The translations under genes and the position numbers were made by a program. Below are positions 35,601 through 44,400 of a stretch of 64,000 nt of DNA, piece by piece; positions within the stretch are counted from its first letter, which is position 1; every line of letters begins with the position of its first letter. Source of the DNA: Yamagishiella unicocca. Lineage: Eukaryota; Chlorophyta; Chlorophyceae; Chlamydomonadales; Volvocaceae. Location of the stretch: the NCBI GenBank assembly GCA_003116995.1, contig BDSL01000143.1:1-64000 (forward strand). The letters run 5' to 3'. A model generated the notes under the pieces. The model was not told where the DNA came from. It saw nothing but the letters and a program-made list of their open reading frames with translations, and searched no databases.

Positions 35601-37649
35601 GGCGGAAGCGTCAGCCGGGGCCGCGGCCGCCGGGGCCGGGGCTCAGCTGGGCGCGGAGGTTGCGGCGCCGCCGGGCGAAGCGGTGGGGGTGGAGGTGGGG
35701 GTGGAGGTGGTGCAGCGGGTCCGGGCCCCTCAGCGGCGGCGGCGGCGGCGGCGCAAATCGATCGTTCGGTCCTGGCGGAGCTGCCGCCGGACGTACGGCG
35801 AGAGGTGGAGCGAGAGTATGGTGGGTGGCTGGGCGGTGTGAGGGGGGCATGGGTGGGGAGGGATGAGCCGGCGGCTCAGTGTGCTGCGGGCCGAGGGGGC
35901 ATGGGGGGTAATCGCCGCTGGTTCGGAACGTGGTCCGCCTTCTGGACACAGGGGTGTGGACTGTCGTGCACTCCCCAAACCCGTCGCCGCTCCATTTCAT
36001 ACATCCCGTCGGAGCTCCCTTTCTTTTCGTTCGCCTTCTTTTCGTTCGCCTTCGCCGAAAGAGGCGTCCCCATGCCAGCAGCGTCAATCCGGCTCGCGTC
36101 AATGTCAGTCCTGCTTGCACCTGCTCTCCCTCCGAAACCCAAATCTCTGCCATGCCCTTTTACCGCAATCTCAGGTCTGCTGGCTGCGGGTCCCGCCCGC
36201 CGCCCAGCCCAGCCGCCCGCCCAGCCCCGCCCAGCCAAACGCGGCCGCCGGGGCCCCCCGCAAGCGCACCTGGTGGGCGAGGCACGGCAGGGTCCCGGCA
36301 GGGGCGCCGCATTCGGATCCGGCTCCGGAACCGGGCCCGGCGAGGGCGCAGCGGGTGCTTCGGGGAGCGCTGGTGGGGCCGGCGGAGGCGGAGGCGCGGG
36401 CGGAGGGATGCTGGGCTTGGATGCGGCGGGTCGGGATCGCAACGGCGGCCTCACCCACCGCGATGCCTGTCGAGGTGTGCCAACAGCCGCGGCCGGGGAA
36501 GCTGTGGTGCCGCAGCCACAGATGGTGCAGCAGGAGCAGAAGCAGCAGCGGCAGGACGTTGGCGGCGGTCGTGGCAGGCAAGCGGCGGCGGCGGCAGGGG
36601 GCCCTGCAGTGGCTGCAGGGATGCTGGCTTTGGGTGCCGCGATGCCGACAAGCATGGCTGACGTGGATCTTGCCGTACTGGACGAGCTGCCCGCCGACCT
36701 GCGCAGCGAGATCACTGCGGCGCTGCGCAGCAACGCGGCAGCGGCGGCGGCGGCGGCAGCAGCAGCGCGAATGGCGGCGGCGGCTGCCGCCGCACGGTCG
36801 CTGCATGACCCAGCGCGGCCTGCGGCACATGCTCCCGGCGGCGGCGGCGGCGGCGGTGCTGCGGGCCGCGCAGGGGCTGGATCGGGCGCACAGCGCCAGC
36901 CGGCCGCTGTGGGCTCTGGCTCGGCCGCCGCCGCCGCCACCGCAAGCGGCGTGCATGGGCAGGGGGCCGCACAGCTGCAGCGGACGGGAGTTGGCGGTGG
37001 TGGCCTAGCTGGCGGTGCGGACGGGGCAGCGGCAGACGTGTCCGACAGTCCAGACGTCATTGAGGTGACGGCCGTGGCGGCGCTACCGCAGGGTGCGGGG
37101 CCGCAGCAGCGGCTGGCGGCGGCGGCGGCGCACATGTTCCTTCAGGCGGCAGGGCGCGACGGAGCCGGTGGGTCTGCTGGCCTGGCGGCCCCGCCACCGG
37201 GGAGCACGCATGTTGGGTTGGCGAGGCAGGATGTGTCCCATGCATTCCTCAGCGCCATCCGCCGCGCTTGCGCTCCCAGCAGCCGGGGAGGAGAGGCGCT
37301 GGCGGCGCAAAGGCAAGGGATGGGGGCAGAGGTTGACGGCTCGGAGGACGGGGGAGGTGGTGACGGAGCGCGTCGAGAGGGGCTGCGGTCGGAGGGGGTG
37401 GCTGCGGCGGGCGGGGCTGCTGAGGGATTGCAGCGGCGGCTGCAGGTCACCTTCATGGCGCTGGCGTTGTGGCTGGTGAGCCAGGATCATGACCTGGACG
37501 GAGTTGTGCTGCTGTTGCGGAAGGCGGTGGCGGCCGCGGCCGGGGCTACGGGGCCAGAGCGACACGAGGTGCAGGGCCACGTTCAGCGGACCATACGAGC
37601 CGTACAAGAGCACGTGCTGTACAAGTACGGATTTAACCTGAAAGTGTAG
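23676..37649 (+). CDS. REV1: DNA repair protein REV1 (Y-family dCMP transferase), about 2,240 aa, 14 exons
   Basis: REV1 inserts dCMP opposite damaged bases and scaffolds other translesion polymerases. Exons: 23,676-23,951; 24,506-24,630; 24,782-24,848; 25,615-27,209; 27,743 to about 27,966 (donor uncertain); 28,742-28,893; 29,509-29,622; 30,332-30,614; 30,980-31,149; 31,741-31,870; 32,396-32,498; 33,301-33,487; 33,996-35,820; 36,175-37,649. Phases agree at every join except the uncertain exon-5 donor. Domains: BRCT (about 78-157; FRGVSIYVNG to VRPEWVVASISAGRLLP); the REV1-specific SRLHFIGTWK motif; catalytic VVLHVDMDCFFASV and SCDEAFLD with metal-binding acidic residues; palm/thumb IGPNMLIARLATKRAKP; little finger to about 1,142; two UBM motifs, VLAELPPDVRREV and VLDELPADLRSEI; C-terminal REV7/polymerase-binding domain ending YKYGFNLKV. 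It is about twice the usual length because exon 4 and exons 13-14 are low complexity. Intron 7 appears to be GC-AG. Confidence 0.93.
24366..24480. repeat. CTGCTATTGCTGTTA-type microsatellite in REV1 intron 1
   Basis: A run of CTGCTATTG/CTGCTACTG triplets just before the exon-2 acceptor at 24,505. One frame reads as poly-leucine, but the join of exon 1 to exon 2 is clean in phase 0, so this is intronic. Confidence 0.8.
25189..25434 (-). repeat. Cluster of reverse modules near the exon-4 acceptor of REV1
   Basis: Three reverse-oriented modules in REV1 intron 3: a short type I (about 25,189-25,225), a type V (25,318-25,352) and a full-length type I (25,370-25,434). All lie in the acceptor half of the intron. 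Confidence 0.75.
26808..26920 (+). repeat. 12-bp coding minisatellite in REV1 exon 4
   Basis: About nine copies of CCGGCTCCCCAC, encoding repeated Pro-Ala-Pro-His in the low-complexity region between BRCT and polymerase. Because the unit is a multiple of three it keeps the frame open. It lies inside a 1,595-nt exon whose two splice junctions agree in phase. Confidence 0.85.
27233..27262 (+). repeat. Type IV module after the REV1 exon-4 donor
   Basis: TGTAAAACCGTTTTACGCGG begins 24 nt after the donor at 27,210, in forward orientation. It is followed by a GTGTGGGGTGGATGGCA minisatellite to about 27,340. Confidence 0.7.
27889..28000 (+). repeat. 17-18-bp repeat containing several potential splice donors
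   Basis: Repeats of GGCAGGTCTGGGCGGGA lie at the 3' edge of REV1 exon 5. Each carries a CAG/GTCTGG that could act as a donor. GT sites fall at 27,890, 27,908, 27,950, 27,967 and 27,984; only the one at 27,967 has the phase needed by exon 6. A truncated type I module lies at about 27,916-27,940. Confidence 0.7.
28167..28612. repeat. 39-bp minisatellite, about 11 copies, in REV1
   Basis: A nearly perfect 39-bp unit (contains GGCGTGTCGTACGCATACCG) repeated head to tail. At 13 codons per unit, several frames on both strands remain open; one reads AAAGVSYAYRPGV. No open frame joins it in phase to both neighbouring REV1 exons, so it is probably intronic. It is not CRISPR: there are no unique spacers. 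Confidence 0.9.
28942..29008 (+). repeat. Type I module, full length, REV1 intron 6
   Basis: Contains AAGGAAGACCCGTGGATGCG, a CACCGTTTAGAACAGGCG segment and TTTTGAGATGCATGCTGGAG. It is forward, about 50 nt after the exon-6 donor. Type VI (29,105-29,150) and type II (29,188-29,215 and 29,232-29,262) modules follow, all forward. Confidence 0.8.
29695..30089. mobile_element. Solo LTR (395 bp) with 5-bp target duplication, in REV1 intron 7
   Basis: The element starts TGTTGTG and ends CACAACA, perfect 7-bp inverted ends with the TG...CA of retroviral-type LTRs. It is flanked on both sides by GTATC (29,690-29,694 and 30,090-30,094). It contains a TATTTATA box near 29,810 and is clearly lower in GC than its flanks. 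No internal gag/pol sequence is present, so it looks like a recombined LTR retrotransposon. The superfamily cannot be told from the LTR alone. Orientation is not determined. Confidence 0.85.
31184..31236 (+). repeat. Type IV module at the REV1 exon-9 donor
   Basis: AAAAACCGTTTTACGCAACG then GGACAGGATAGTTGGCGCATGG, 35 nt after the donor at 31,150. It is nearly identical over ~50 bp to the copy at 52,144-52,195 in NPC1, which also follows a donor. Confidence 0.8.
31681..31718 (-). repeat. Type V module before the REV1 exon-10 acceptor
   Basis: Reverse copy containing CTATGTCATGTAACCGGGTC, about 25 nt upstream of the acceptor tract. The intron thus has a forward module at its donor end and a reverse one at its acceptor end. 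Confidence 0.75.
32592..33027. repeat. Inverted pair of type I modules in REV1 intron 11
   Basis: A forward type I copy at 32,592-32,665 and a reverse copy at 32,964-33,027 face each other within one intron. Two shorter reverse copies (about 33,215-33,240 and 33,257-33,282) sit just before the acceptor at 33,300. Confidence 0.75.
33505..33685. repeat. 26-29-bp minisatellite in REV1 intron 12
   Basis: About seven copies of a TTGAGGTCCTGCAACCAGGG unit with G-run length variation, starting right after the exon-12 donor at 33,488. Confidence 0.85.
33838..33901 (-). repeat. Type I module, reverse, REV1 intron 12
   Basis: Contains ATGCATCTCGAAATGTCTGC and CATCCACGGGTCTTCCTCGC, about 95 nt upstream of the exon-13 acceptor. 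Confidence 0.75.
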
Positions 37650-38469
37650 CGTATGATCTTCGAAATACCTATGCTGATCTTTGCTTCACTACACCACGAG
37701 CATGTTTCAACACTCAGGGCGAATCATGTACCTTCTAACCTCCCATATAATTTCCTTTGACATTGTGTGTCTGTTACTGAGGACTGCGAAGCAGGTTATG
37801 TCTGTCCTACTGGTTAAGTTTGGAATGCATGCCGTATTTATGCGTGATGCAGCAAGGCAACGGCCTTTTACGGTCCGATAGAAAGAGGAGACGGGTTTTA
37901 CCCCCAAATTATATCAATGGATTTTCTTCTCCATATGTTACATGTCCCATCCAGGACATCGCTGCCGAGGGGCTGATTGGGACCATTGCAAAACTGTACA
38001 CACGCACGCACACAAGCTCGACACTCGGTGCTCCGTTGCATTTTTGCAAAATGCAAAATGGCTCATCATCCCTCTGCAGCTCCGCATACGGGGCCAGGCA
38101 ACACTCTTGCTCGATTACCAGAACCACACAGCCGTCACTCCACTTATTCGTCTCAGTGTCCGCAACCAAGCAGGGCCCAATGGCCCGCCTGAAAAATGAA
38201 CCGGAACGCCCCTTAACCCGCCCACGGACCAACGCACTGTCCATCCATGGCGCAAGAGCCAGGAGGTACGCTTCAGTTTGGTTGACAGATGGCGAATGCA
38301 GAGCAACGCCATCCGATAGCAACCGCCTTCACGCCGAACTCCTCATCGACGACCAGACGATCAAGCATGGCTCAACCAACGTCATCGCCGCCAGAAGCAC
38401 CCGCAGAAGCCTCAGACATGTCTGCCAAAGGACTCAAGCTACGCAAGGCTGAATTCGGCCAGGACCGAT
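37650..38469. other. Convergent 3' region of REV1 and PSBP
   Basis: About 820 bp between two stop codons facing each other. It is lower in GC than the REV1 exons and contains no supported gene. A minus-strand TGTAA at 37,938-37,942 probably serves PSBP. Confidence 0.5.
37938..37942 (-). terminator. Candidate TGTAA poly(A) signal for PSBP
   Basis: TTACA on the plus strand reads TGTAA on the minus strand, 528 nt after the PSBP stop. Confidence 0.4.
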
Positions 38470-39880
38470 TTAAACAACGGTGAAGGAGTTGAAGACACCC
38501 TTGGCCTCCTTGTCTACGCCCTTGAACCAACGCTTGTCGCCGACCTGGATCTTGATGATGTACAGCATGTTGTCGCTGCCCACGGTGGCGCCAATCAGCT
38601 GGTGGCGGCCGCCCTCATCGCCATCGGCTGTGTTGAGGGAAAACAGGGAATTGCAGAGAGCATTGAGATCCTTCCCTGACCTGAACAGCGCACCGCACAC
38701 GCACATCCCTGCAGAATACAATCGATCCCCAGAGAATGCCAATCACCAAGCAGGAAGCCCTGCATGTAATAGATCTTGAATGCTCACCGGTGCGGACCAG
38801 CAGCTCGTACTTGTAGTACGTCTTGCCCTTCTTGTCAGTGGTGGTGGTCACGTCCAGGAGAGACGCAGCCGACACACGGTTGGGGGCGAAGCCACCCTCC
38901 GAGCGGGTCTCGCCTACAGACATGATGGTGCAGGATACATGGTAAGCGCATGATAGATCATTATGGGTTAAACTTATCCCGCGTGTCCTCTCCCACAACT
39001 CACCGGAGTAGGCCTGCTTGCCCAGCAGGTAGCTGACCGACTCCAGGAACTTGTCCTGGCTGCCGTAGTCCTCAATGGCCTTCTTGTCCGTGGGCTGGGC
39101 AATGACGACCAGGTTGTTCACGGCATCGAAGTTGTCCTCGTAGCTGTGAAAACACGGCCCAACGAAAGAAAATGAGCTCGACTCTAGTTGTTTTGGAACC
39201 CAAGATAGGCAGCCAAAGTGTGTCACAGATCGGTGTGCATGTAAGGCAGACCACTGGACCCAACCTTTCGGATCTGAAGATCTTCCTATTCCTATATTGA
39301 ATTGATTTTTCAGGTTCTTAATTTCGATAGGCTTGAGGAACAGGATCAACGAGGCCTGGTAGTCAAGCCGAGAAAGCCCATCCGGTGCGCCTTCCCAGCA
39401 AGCCAGCAGCTCACCGCAGGATGACGCCGGGGAAGTCGCTCTCCTTGCTGGGGTTCCACTTGCTGGGCAGCAGCATAGCGAAGCCATCGCCAGCGTACGA
39501 GACGAAGCCCGACTTGTTGGTCACCTTGCCGAACACGTTAGCCGAGTCACCGAAAGAAGCGCTCGACGGGTTGGCGTTCGACACCAGGGCAGCAGCGCCA
39601 GCCAGGGCACCCAGAGCAGCGCGGCGGCTCTGCGGAAGGAAGCAGACAGACTTCAGCCATGACTTGCCTACCGAACACAATTACCATGTCTGCAATTGCC
39701 AAGCGTCGCTCATAAAGCTCCCCTAGTAGATTTTAGTGCTTTTAGGGCATGTTATTTGGATACTGCTGCCCGACGCACCACATCCTGAGCCTGAGCGCGC
39801 ACGACGACAGCCGAGCGGCGCGAAGCCGGGCGCGCCACGGGGGCGGCAGCGAAGGCCTTGTTGCACAGAGCGGTGGCCAT
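38470..39880 (-). CDS. PSBP: PsbP, oxygen-evolving enhancer protein 2 of photosystem II (246 aa, five exons)
   Basis: Extrinsic lumenal subunit that supports Ca and Cl binding at the oxygen-evolving cluster. Exons on the minus strand: 39,779-39,880; 39,415-39,629; 39,004-39,143; 38,788-38,913; 38,470-38,627. Phases are 0, 2, 1, 1 and all agree. Exon 1 is a chloroplast transit peptide ([20 protein letters not shown]). Exon 2 starts [17 protein letters not shown], a twin-arginine signal for Tat transport into the lumen, followed by the mature start [11 protein letters not shown]. Conserved PsbP blocks follow: [50 protein letters not shown] and [13 protein letters not shown]. Length matches algal PsbP precursors. 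GTGCGT after codon 34 was chosen as first donor because it joins directly to SRRAAL. High, light-regulated expression is expected for this family. Confidence 0.97.
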
Positions 39881-41467
39881 TTTATCAGTGACACAGCTAA
39901 CGTATGCAGGGTGACAGGTTAATCGGTGGCAAAGTCGCTGGCGATATTGGGGCGATAAAGGGGCCTTCTCTGTGATCGAAGGCCCTATGTACGGCATTCT
40001 TGGTTCCCGATTGCAGCCCGCACCTCTGTGGGGCCGATTGTCGTCTTTATTCTTCGTCGTCGAATACATGGTCGCAAAGGAATGTTTTACCTAGGCTTTG
40101 GCATCTTGCTGCAGGATTCGCTCCTCCCCTCCCTTGTTTGGGTCACTGTTCTTAGCTAATATAGCCCTGGTAGTTACTTGAGGTAGATTAAGTCGCTAAT
40201 TATCATCCTAACTTTGAGACACGATCTTGCGGAAGCGATTGCGGCGTCTATTGCCGTTCGGCTTACGTCGTTATCCGCGAGGTTCTGGTCTTCAAATTGC
40301 GGACCATCGTCACCAGAAGGCATAAACGTAATTCCGTGCAATGGAAGACAGTATGGCGCTGTTAAAATACAGTGACAGGCGGCCGCTGGCGATGTGGGGA
40401 ACTGCAGCTGCTGACAAGTGGATAGTCCATTCCAATCGCCTAAGCCGCTGTCCTTGCTACGTGCATGCTAATGCCCAAGGGTTGTGCTCGTTACACGAAA
40501 TCTTCGGAAGGTTGAGACTGGCATGCACTCATCATAATCCACATCTGGCATTCATTTGCATCCGTTTGGGGAATCTGGCTCCCTTTAAGACCCTGGCTTC
40601 CTTGAAGGGCAAACCCGAAATGCGAATCGCATGGCTACATGAAGGGCATTGGGTTGGAAAGGTACCCGCCTCGACCCCCCCCCTTCTGTGGTAACGGTTG
40701 GCCCCATAGTCCAGTTCATCCATGACTACCAATGAGCCAAGCATTTTTGAAATATTGAAGATGGCATCGAGAACATTCTGATGAGCCGCGATTTTAACCA
40801 GCCTGAGTTTGACCCATGGGTCGCTTGCCCAGTTCGGATGGGAAAGCACAGCACCTACAATCGCAGGCAACAGGACATAGAGCCTTGCGCTAAATTATAC
40901 CAGATACCACATATTGACGTTTGAATCCCAGATCCTGGGCATGGATCCAGAAAAGCATGGAACTCTGCTACTTAAGATCTTTGTCCCCACGTATCTGCCT
41001 GCATCTGCCGGTGCCCACACTGGCCCACACGCCGCGCTCAGCTTCCGTCGCCAGAGGCCCTGCGGGCCACAGCCCTCCCTGGATACATGCCACACCCGCA
41101 CCTGCCATGCATGCAGCCGGCTGACTGCTTAGCGGACTCGGGACACGCCGACTGCTGATCGCGCCGCAAGCTTTGGTGGGAAATCTGATCTGGATTTGGC
41201 CCTATTCGATAGGTCACAACCTACCAGTACCTGCAGAGCTGGTTGGGGGCGCGTTGCGGTCTGAAGCAGACCACACCCAAACAGGGGCACAGCATTTGAT
41301 GGGTGAAGCCCTGTCTCCTCCAACGTTTACAACCAAAGCAAACGGCTTATCACCCCAACGCCCAAAAATGCAATAACCCCAACCTCCTTCCAACAATCCA
41401 GACACTCGGCCTTGCGCCGTCAGCGGTACCGCCATGCCGCGCATCTCCCACCATGCCGCCACGCACC
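39881..41467. other. PSBP promoter region and NPC1 3' UTR
   Basis: Upstream of PSBP (minus strand) and downstream of the NPC1 stop. No convincing gene; a minus-strand frame at 40,532-40,870 has no ATG start. GC is lower than in the flanking NPC1 exons. PSBP promoter elements should lie just above 39,880, but I cannot assign motifs. Confidence 0.45.
41327..41331 (-). terminator. Candidate TGTAA poly(A) signal for NPC1
   Basis: TGTAA on the minus strand, 137 nt after the NPC1 stop at 41,468. Confidence 0.45.
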
Positions 41468-44400
41468 CTACTCCCCTGCCGTGCCTTGCCCCGCCGCCGC
41501 TGCCGCGGCCCTTCCGGCCCGCCCCCCTCGCCTCCACGGCGGCGGGCCCCCCAGCGCCAGCAGCACCGGCAACAGCACCAGTCCGTGCGCCGCCCCTAGC
41601 ACCACCAGCGCCAGGTAGAGGCGGAAGTAGTACACCTCGAAGATCTGCGTGCGCGCGAACGCCAGCACCGACACCCCCACCAGCTTAGTAAGCGTCACGC
41701 CGCTCAGCACGGAGGCGCCAACCGACAGCAGCGCGGCGCGGGATCGGGCGGCGCGGGACGTATATCCGCCTCCGCCTCCTCCTGATGCACCTGCTGGGCT
41801 GTCTGGGGCTGTGGGTGTTAGTGGTGCCGGCCTCAGCGGTGGCGGCGAGGAGTCCGGGTTTGGTGGTTGCCGAGGCGGTTGCTGAGGTGGTTGTGGTTGC
41901 GCCACCATGTAGGCGTGCATCACGTGCGCGCAGAACTCCACCGCGATGCCCAGCGCCATGGCCAGGTTGACCAGCGACACGGCGTTGACCTGGCCGTTGG
42001 GCGTTGGCGGTTGCGGTTGCCCGGCGGGGAAGGGGGGTATGAAGAAATCCGCGAATCCACGGGGTGGGGTCGCGGCGAGGGGGGCGGAGGGAGGTGAGGG
42101 TAGTGGTGCTGGGTTGCGGAGGGGGTGGGTTGGACGAGGGGGATGCGTGTGTGTGTGTGTGTATGTGTGTTTTATGCAGCTGATACTGGTAAGGTCCCCC
42201 TGACGGCGGCCCATGTGCTCCTGAGGCGCCCGCGCCCTCGCCCCGTTGCTGGGCAAATGCACCAGCTAGGCCCCACTCCTCGCCTGGTGCCACACACCGG
42301 GCCGTCACACGCCCTCCGCAGCCCCGAAACCAGCATGCTGGGGCCCCCCTTTGCGCCCCCCTCTCCCTCTCCTCGAACCATGTTTACTTTTCAGTGCCGT
42401 CCCAGGGGTTTCCTCTCACTCCCCCTCCATTTAATCACGACACCTGCACGGCCCACCCGTCTGCGTCCCCCCTCCACCCACCTGCCTCCACCATGCACCT
42501 CAACCGCATGTCCAGACCGTGTCCAACCTACCTAGACCTTTCCTTCCCTCTTTCCCCTGTGTCGCGAACACGGCTCTCCTAGCTAGCTAGCTACCCACCT
42601 GTATTCCCGCCAGCATCATGGCCCCCCCCAGGTGGACCAGCAGGCTGGCCAGCACACCCGCCAGCAGCCCCGCACTCCACAGGCTGCCGCTGAGGCCCCA
42701 GCAGGTGCCCACCACCGCCAGCAGCGGCAGCCCCACCATCGCGGCCGCATCGTACGGCACGGACAAGTACTGCTCGAAGAAGACGTGGAAGATGGAGTAG
42801 GCGTACACGTCCAGGTGCAGCTCGCGGGAGGCGCGGGCAGCGAAGGCGCGGCCCTGGGCGGGGGCCGGGGGCGGGGGACGCGGGGTAGGACGCGGGGGGG
42901 GGTAAAGTAAAAGAACCGGTAACTCGGCGTGGGAAGTGCAGCTGGTGAATAGCCGCCGGGGGGGGACGCGGGTAGCGAAGGAACGTGAGTTTACTCAGCG
43001 GCGGCCGAGAGGGCACCGAGAGGGCAGCAAGAGCACGGGTAGTGGGTATGAGAGGTAACCCGTGAGTCGGCACTGGCAAGATAAAAGACGTTTGGTATAC
43101 ATGTTTGGAACTGCACGCTGGAGAATTTCGTTCTGGTAACTTAGTCTGGAGGCCGAATGTCGCCCCCGGCCGCTATGGCTACCCCGGCCGGCATGTCTAG
43201 ACGAACGAACGGGTGGTGGGCGGGGTCGCACCTGTCTCACGTCCTCCGCTACGTGGCTGCGGTACCGCGGCAACGAACCCAACGAACTAACGGCACCCCC
43301 CTCCACCGGCTTTCCTCACCCACCCCCACCCACGCCAGGAGATCCGCGGCTGATCGATCCAGGGCTCCAACACCCCCCACACACACCAATGGGCGCACCA
43401 ACACCCCCCACACACACCAATGGGCGCACCAACAAACCCCACACACCAACCCCCCGCCCCCACCCAATCCTCCAGCATGCATCTCAAAACGTATGTTCCG
43501 TTCCAAACGGTTTTTTCTGGCATCCACGGGTCGTCCTCGAAGCCCCCACCTGACGCAGCGCCTGTATGAAGTCCGACTGCCGGCTGAGCGGCCGGTAGTA
43601 GGTGCGGAAGCTGGACGCGGCGACCAGCCCGCCACCGCCGCCCGCGGACTCCTGCCCCTGCCCCTGGCCCCGCTCCGGCAGCAGCCCCGCCACGCTGGTT
43701 GGGTCGTCCGGGTCGGCCCGCTGCAGGGCGTCGCTGTACGCCCCCACGCCTCCCTTGGCGCACTGCTCGGAGGGGCGGGCGGCCAGGAACCAGGGCAGGT
43801 GCGCCTGGAACTGGGGCACGGAGGGGCGGCCGCCTGCGCGAAGCGGCGCAGCCGGGGGGGGGGTCCAATAAAAGGACGGGTAACGCCGGGGGGGGGGGTT
43901 CGAGGAAGACCCGTGGAGGGGGGGGCGTAAAACCCGTTGACGCGACAAGGACAGCGGGGGGGGGGGTGCAAAGGATGACCAGTTACTCGACGTGGGAAGT
44001 GCAGCTGGCGCATACCGGTAGGCTTCGGACATAGGATTCGGCTTGGGGGTTGGCGAGAGGGCCCGGTTACACGAGATGCGAAACGGAGGGCAGAAACGGC
44101 GGTGGGTTTGGTGGTGGTTTAGGGTTTAGGGTTTTAACGGGAAACCCGTTGGTCGGCTCTGGAAAGGTAAAATATAATCGACCAGTGCGGGTTGTGGGGG
44201 GGCGGCTCGGGAGGTGGGTTAGAGAGCGGACGTGTGAGCTTGTAGGTGAAGGAGAAGAGGAGGGAGGGTAGGAAGGGAGGAGGGTGGAGGTCGCCCAAGC
44301 AAGGCGGGGATTATGAGTATCCGACGTGTGACCAGATGTCGGTGTCTGACGTGCTATGGGACGTTTGTGCCGCGGCTGCGACCATGCGTGGAGAGGGGTG

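Noticed and set aside
40532..40870. Minus-strand 112-codon frame upstream of PSBP
   Set aside because: It begins without ATG, shows no family features and lies in the expected 3' UTR/promoter interval.
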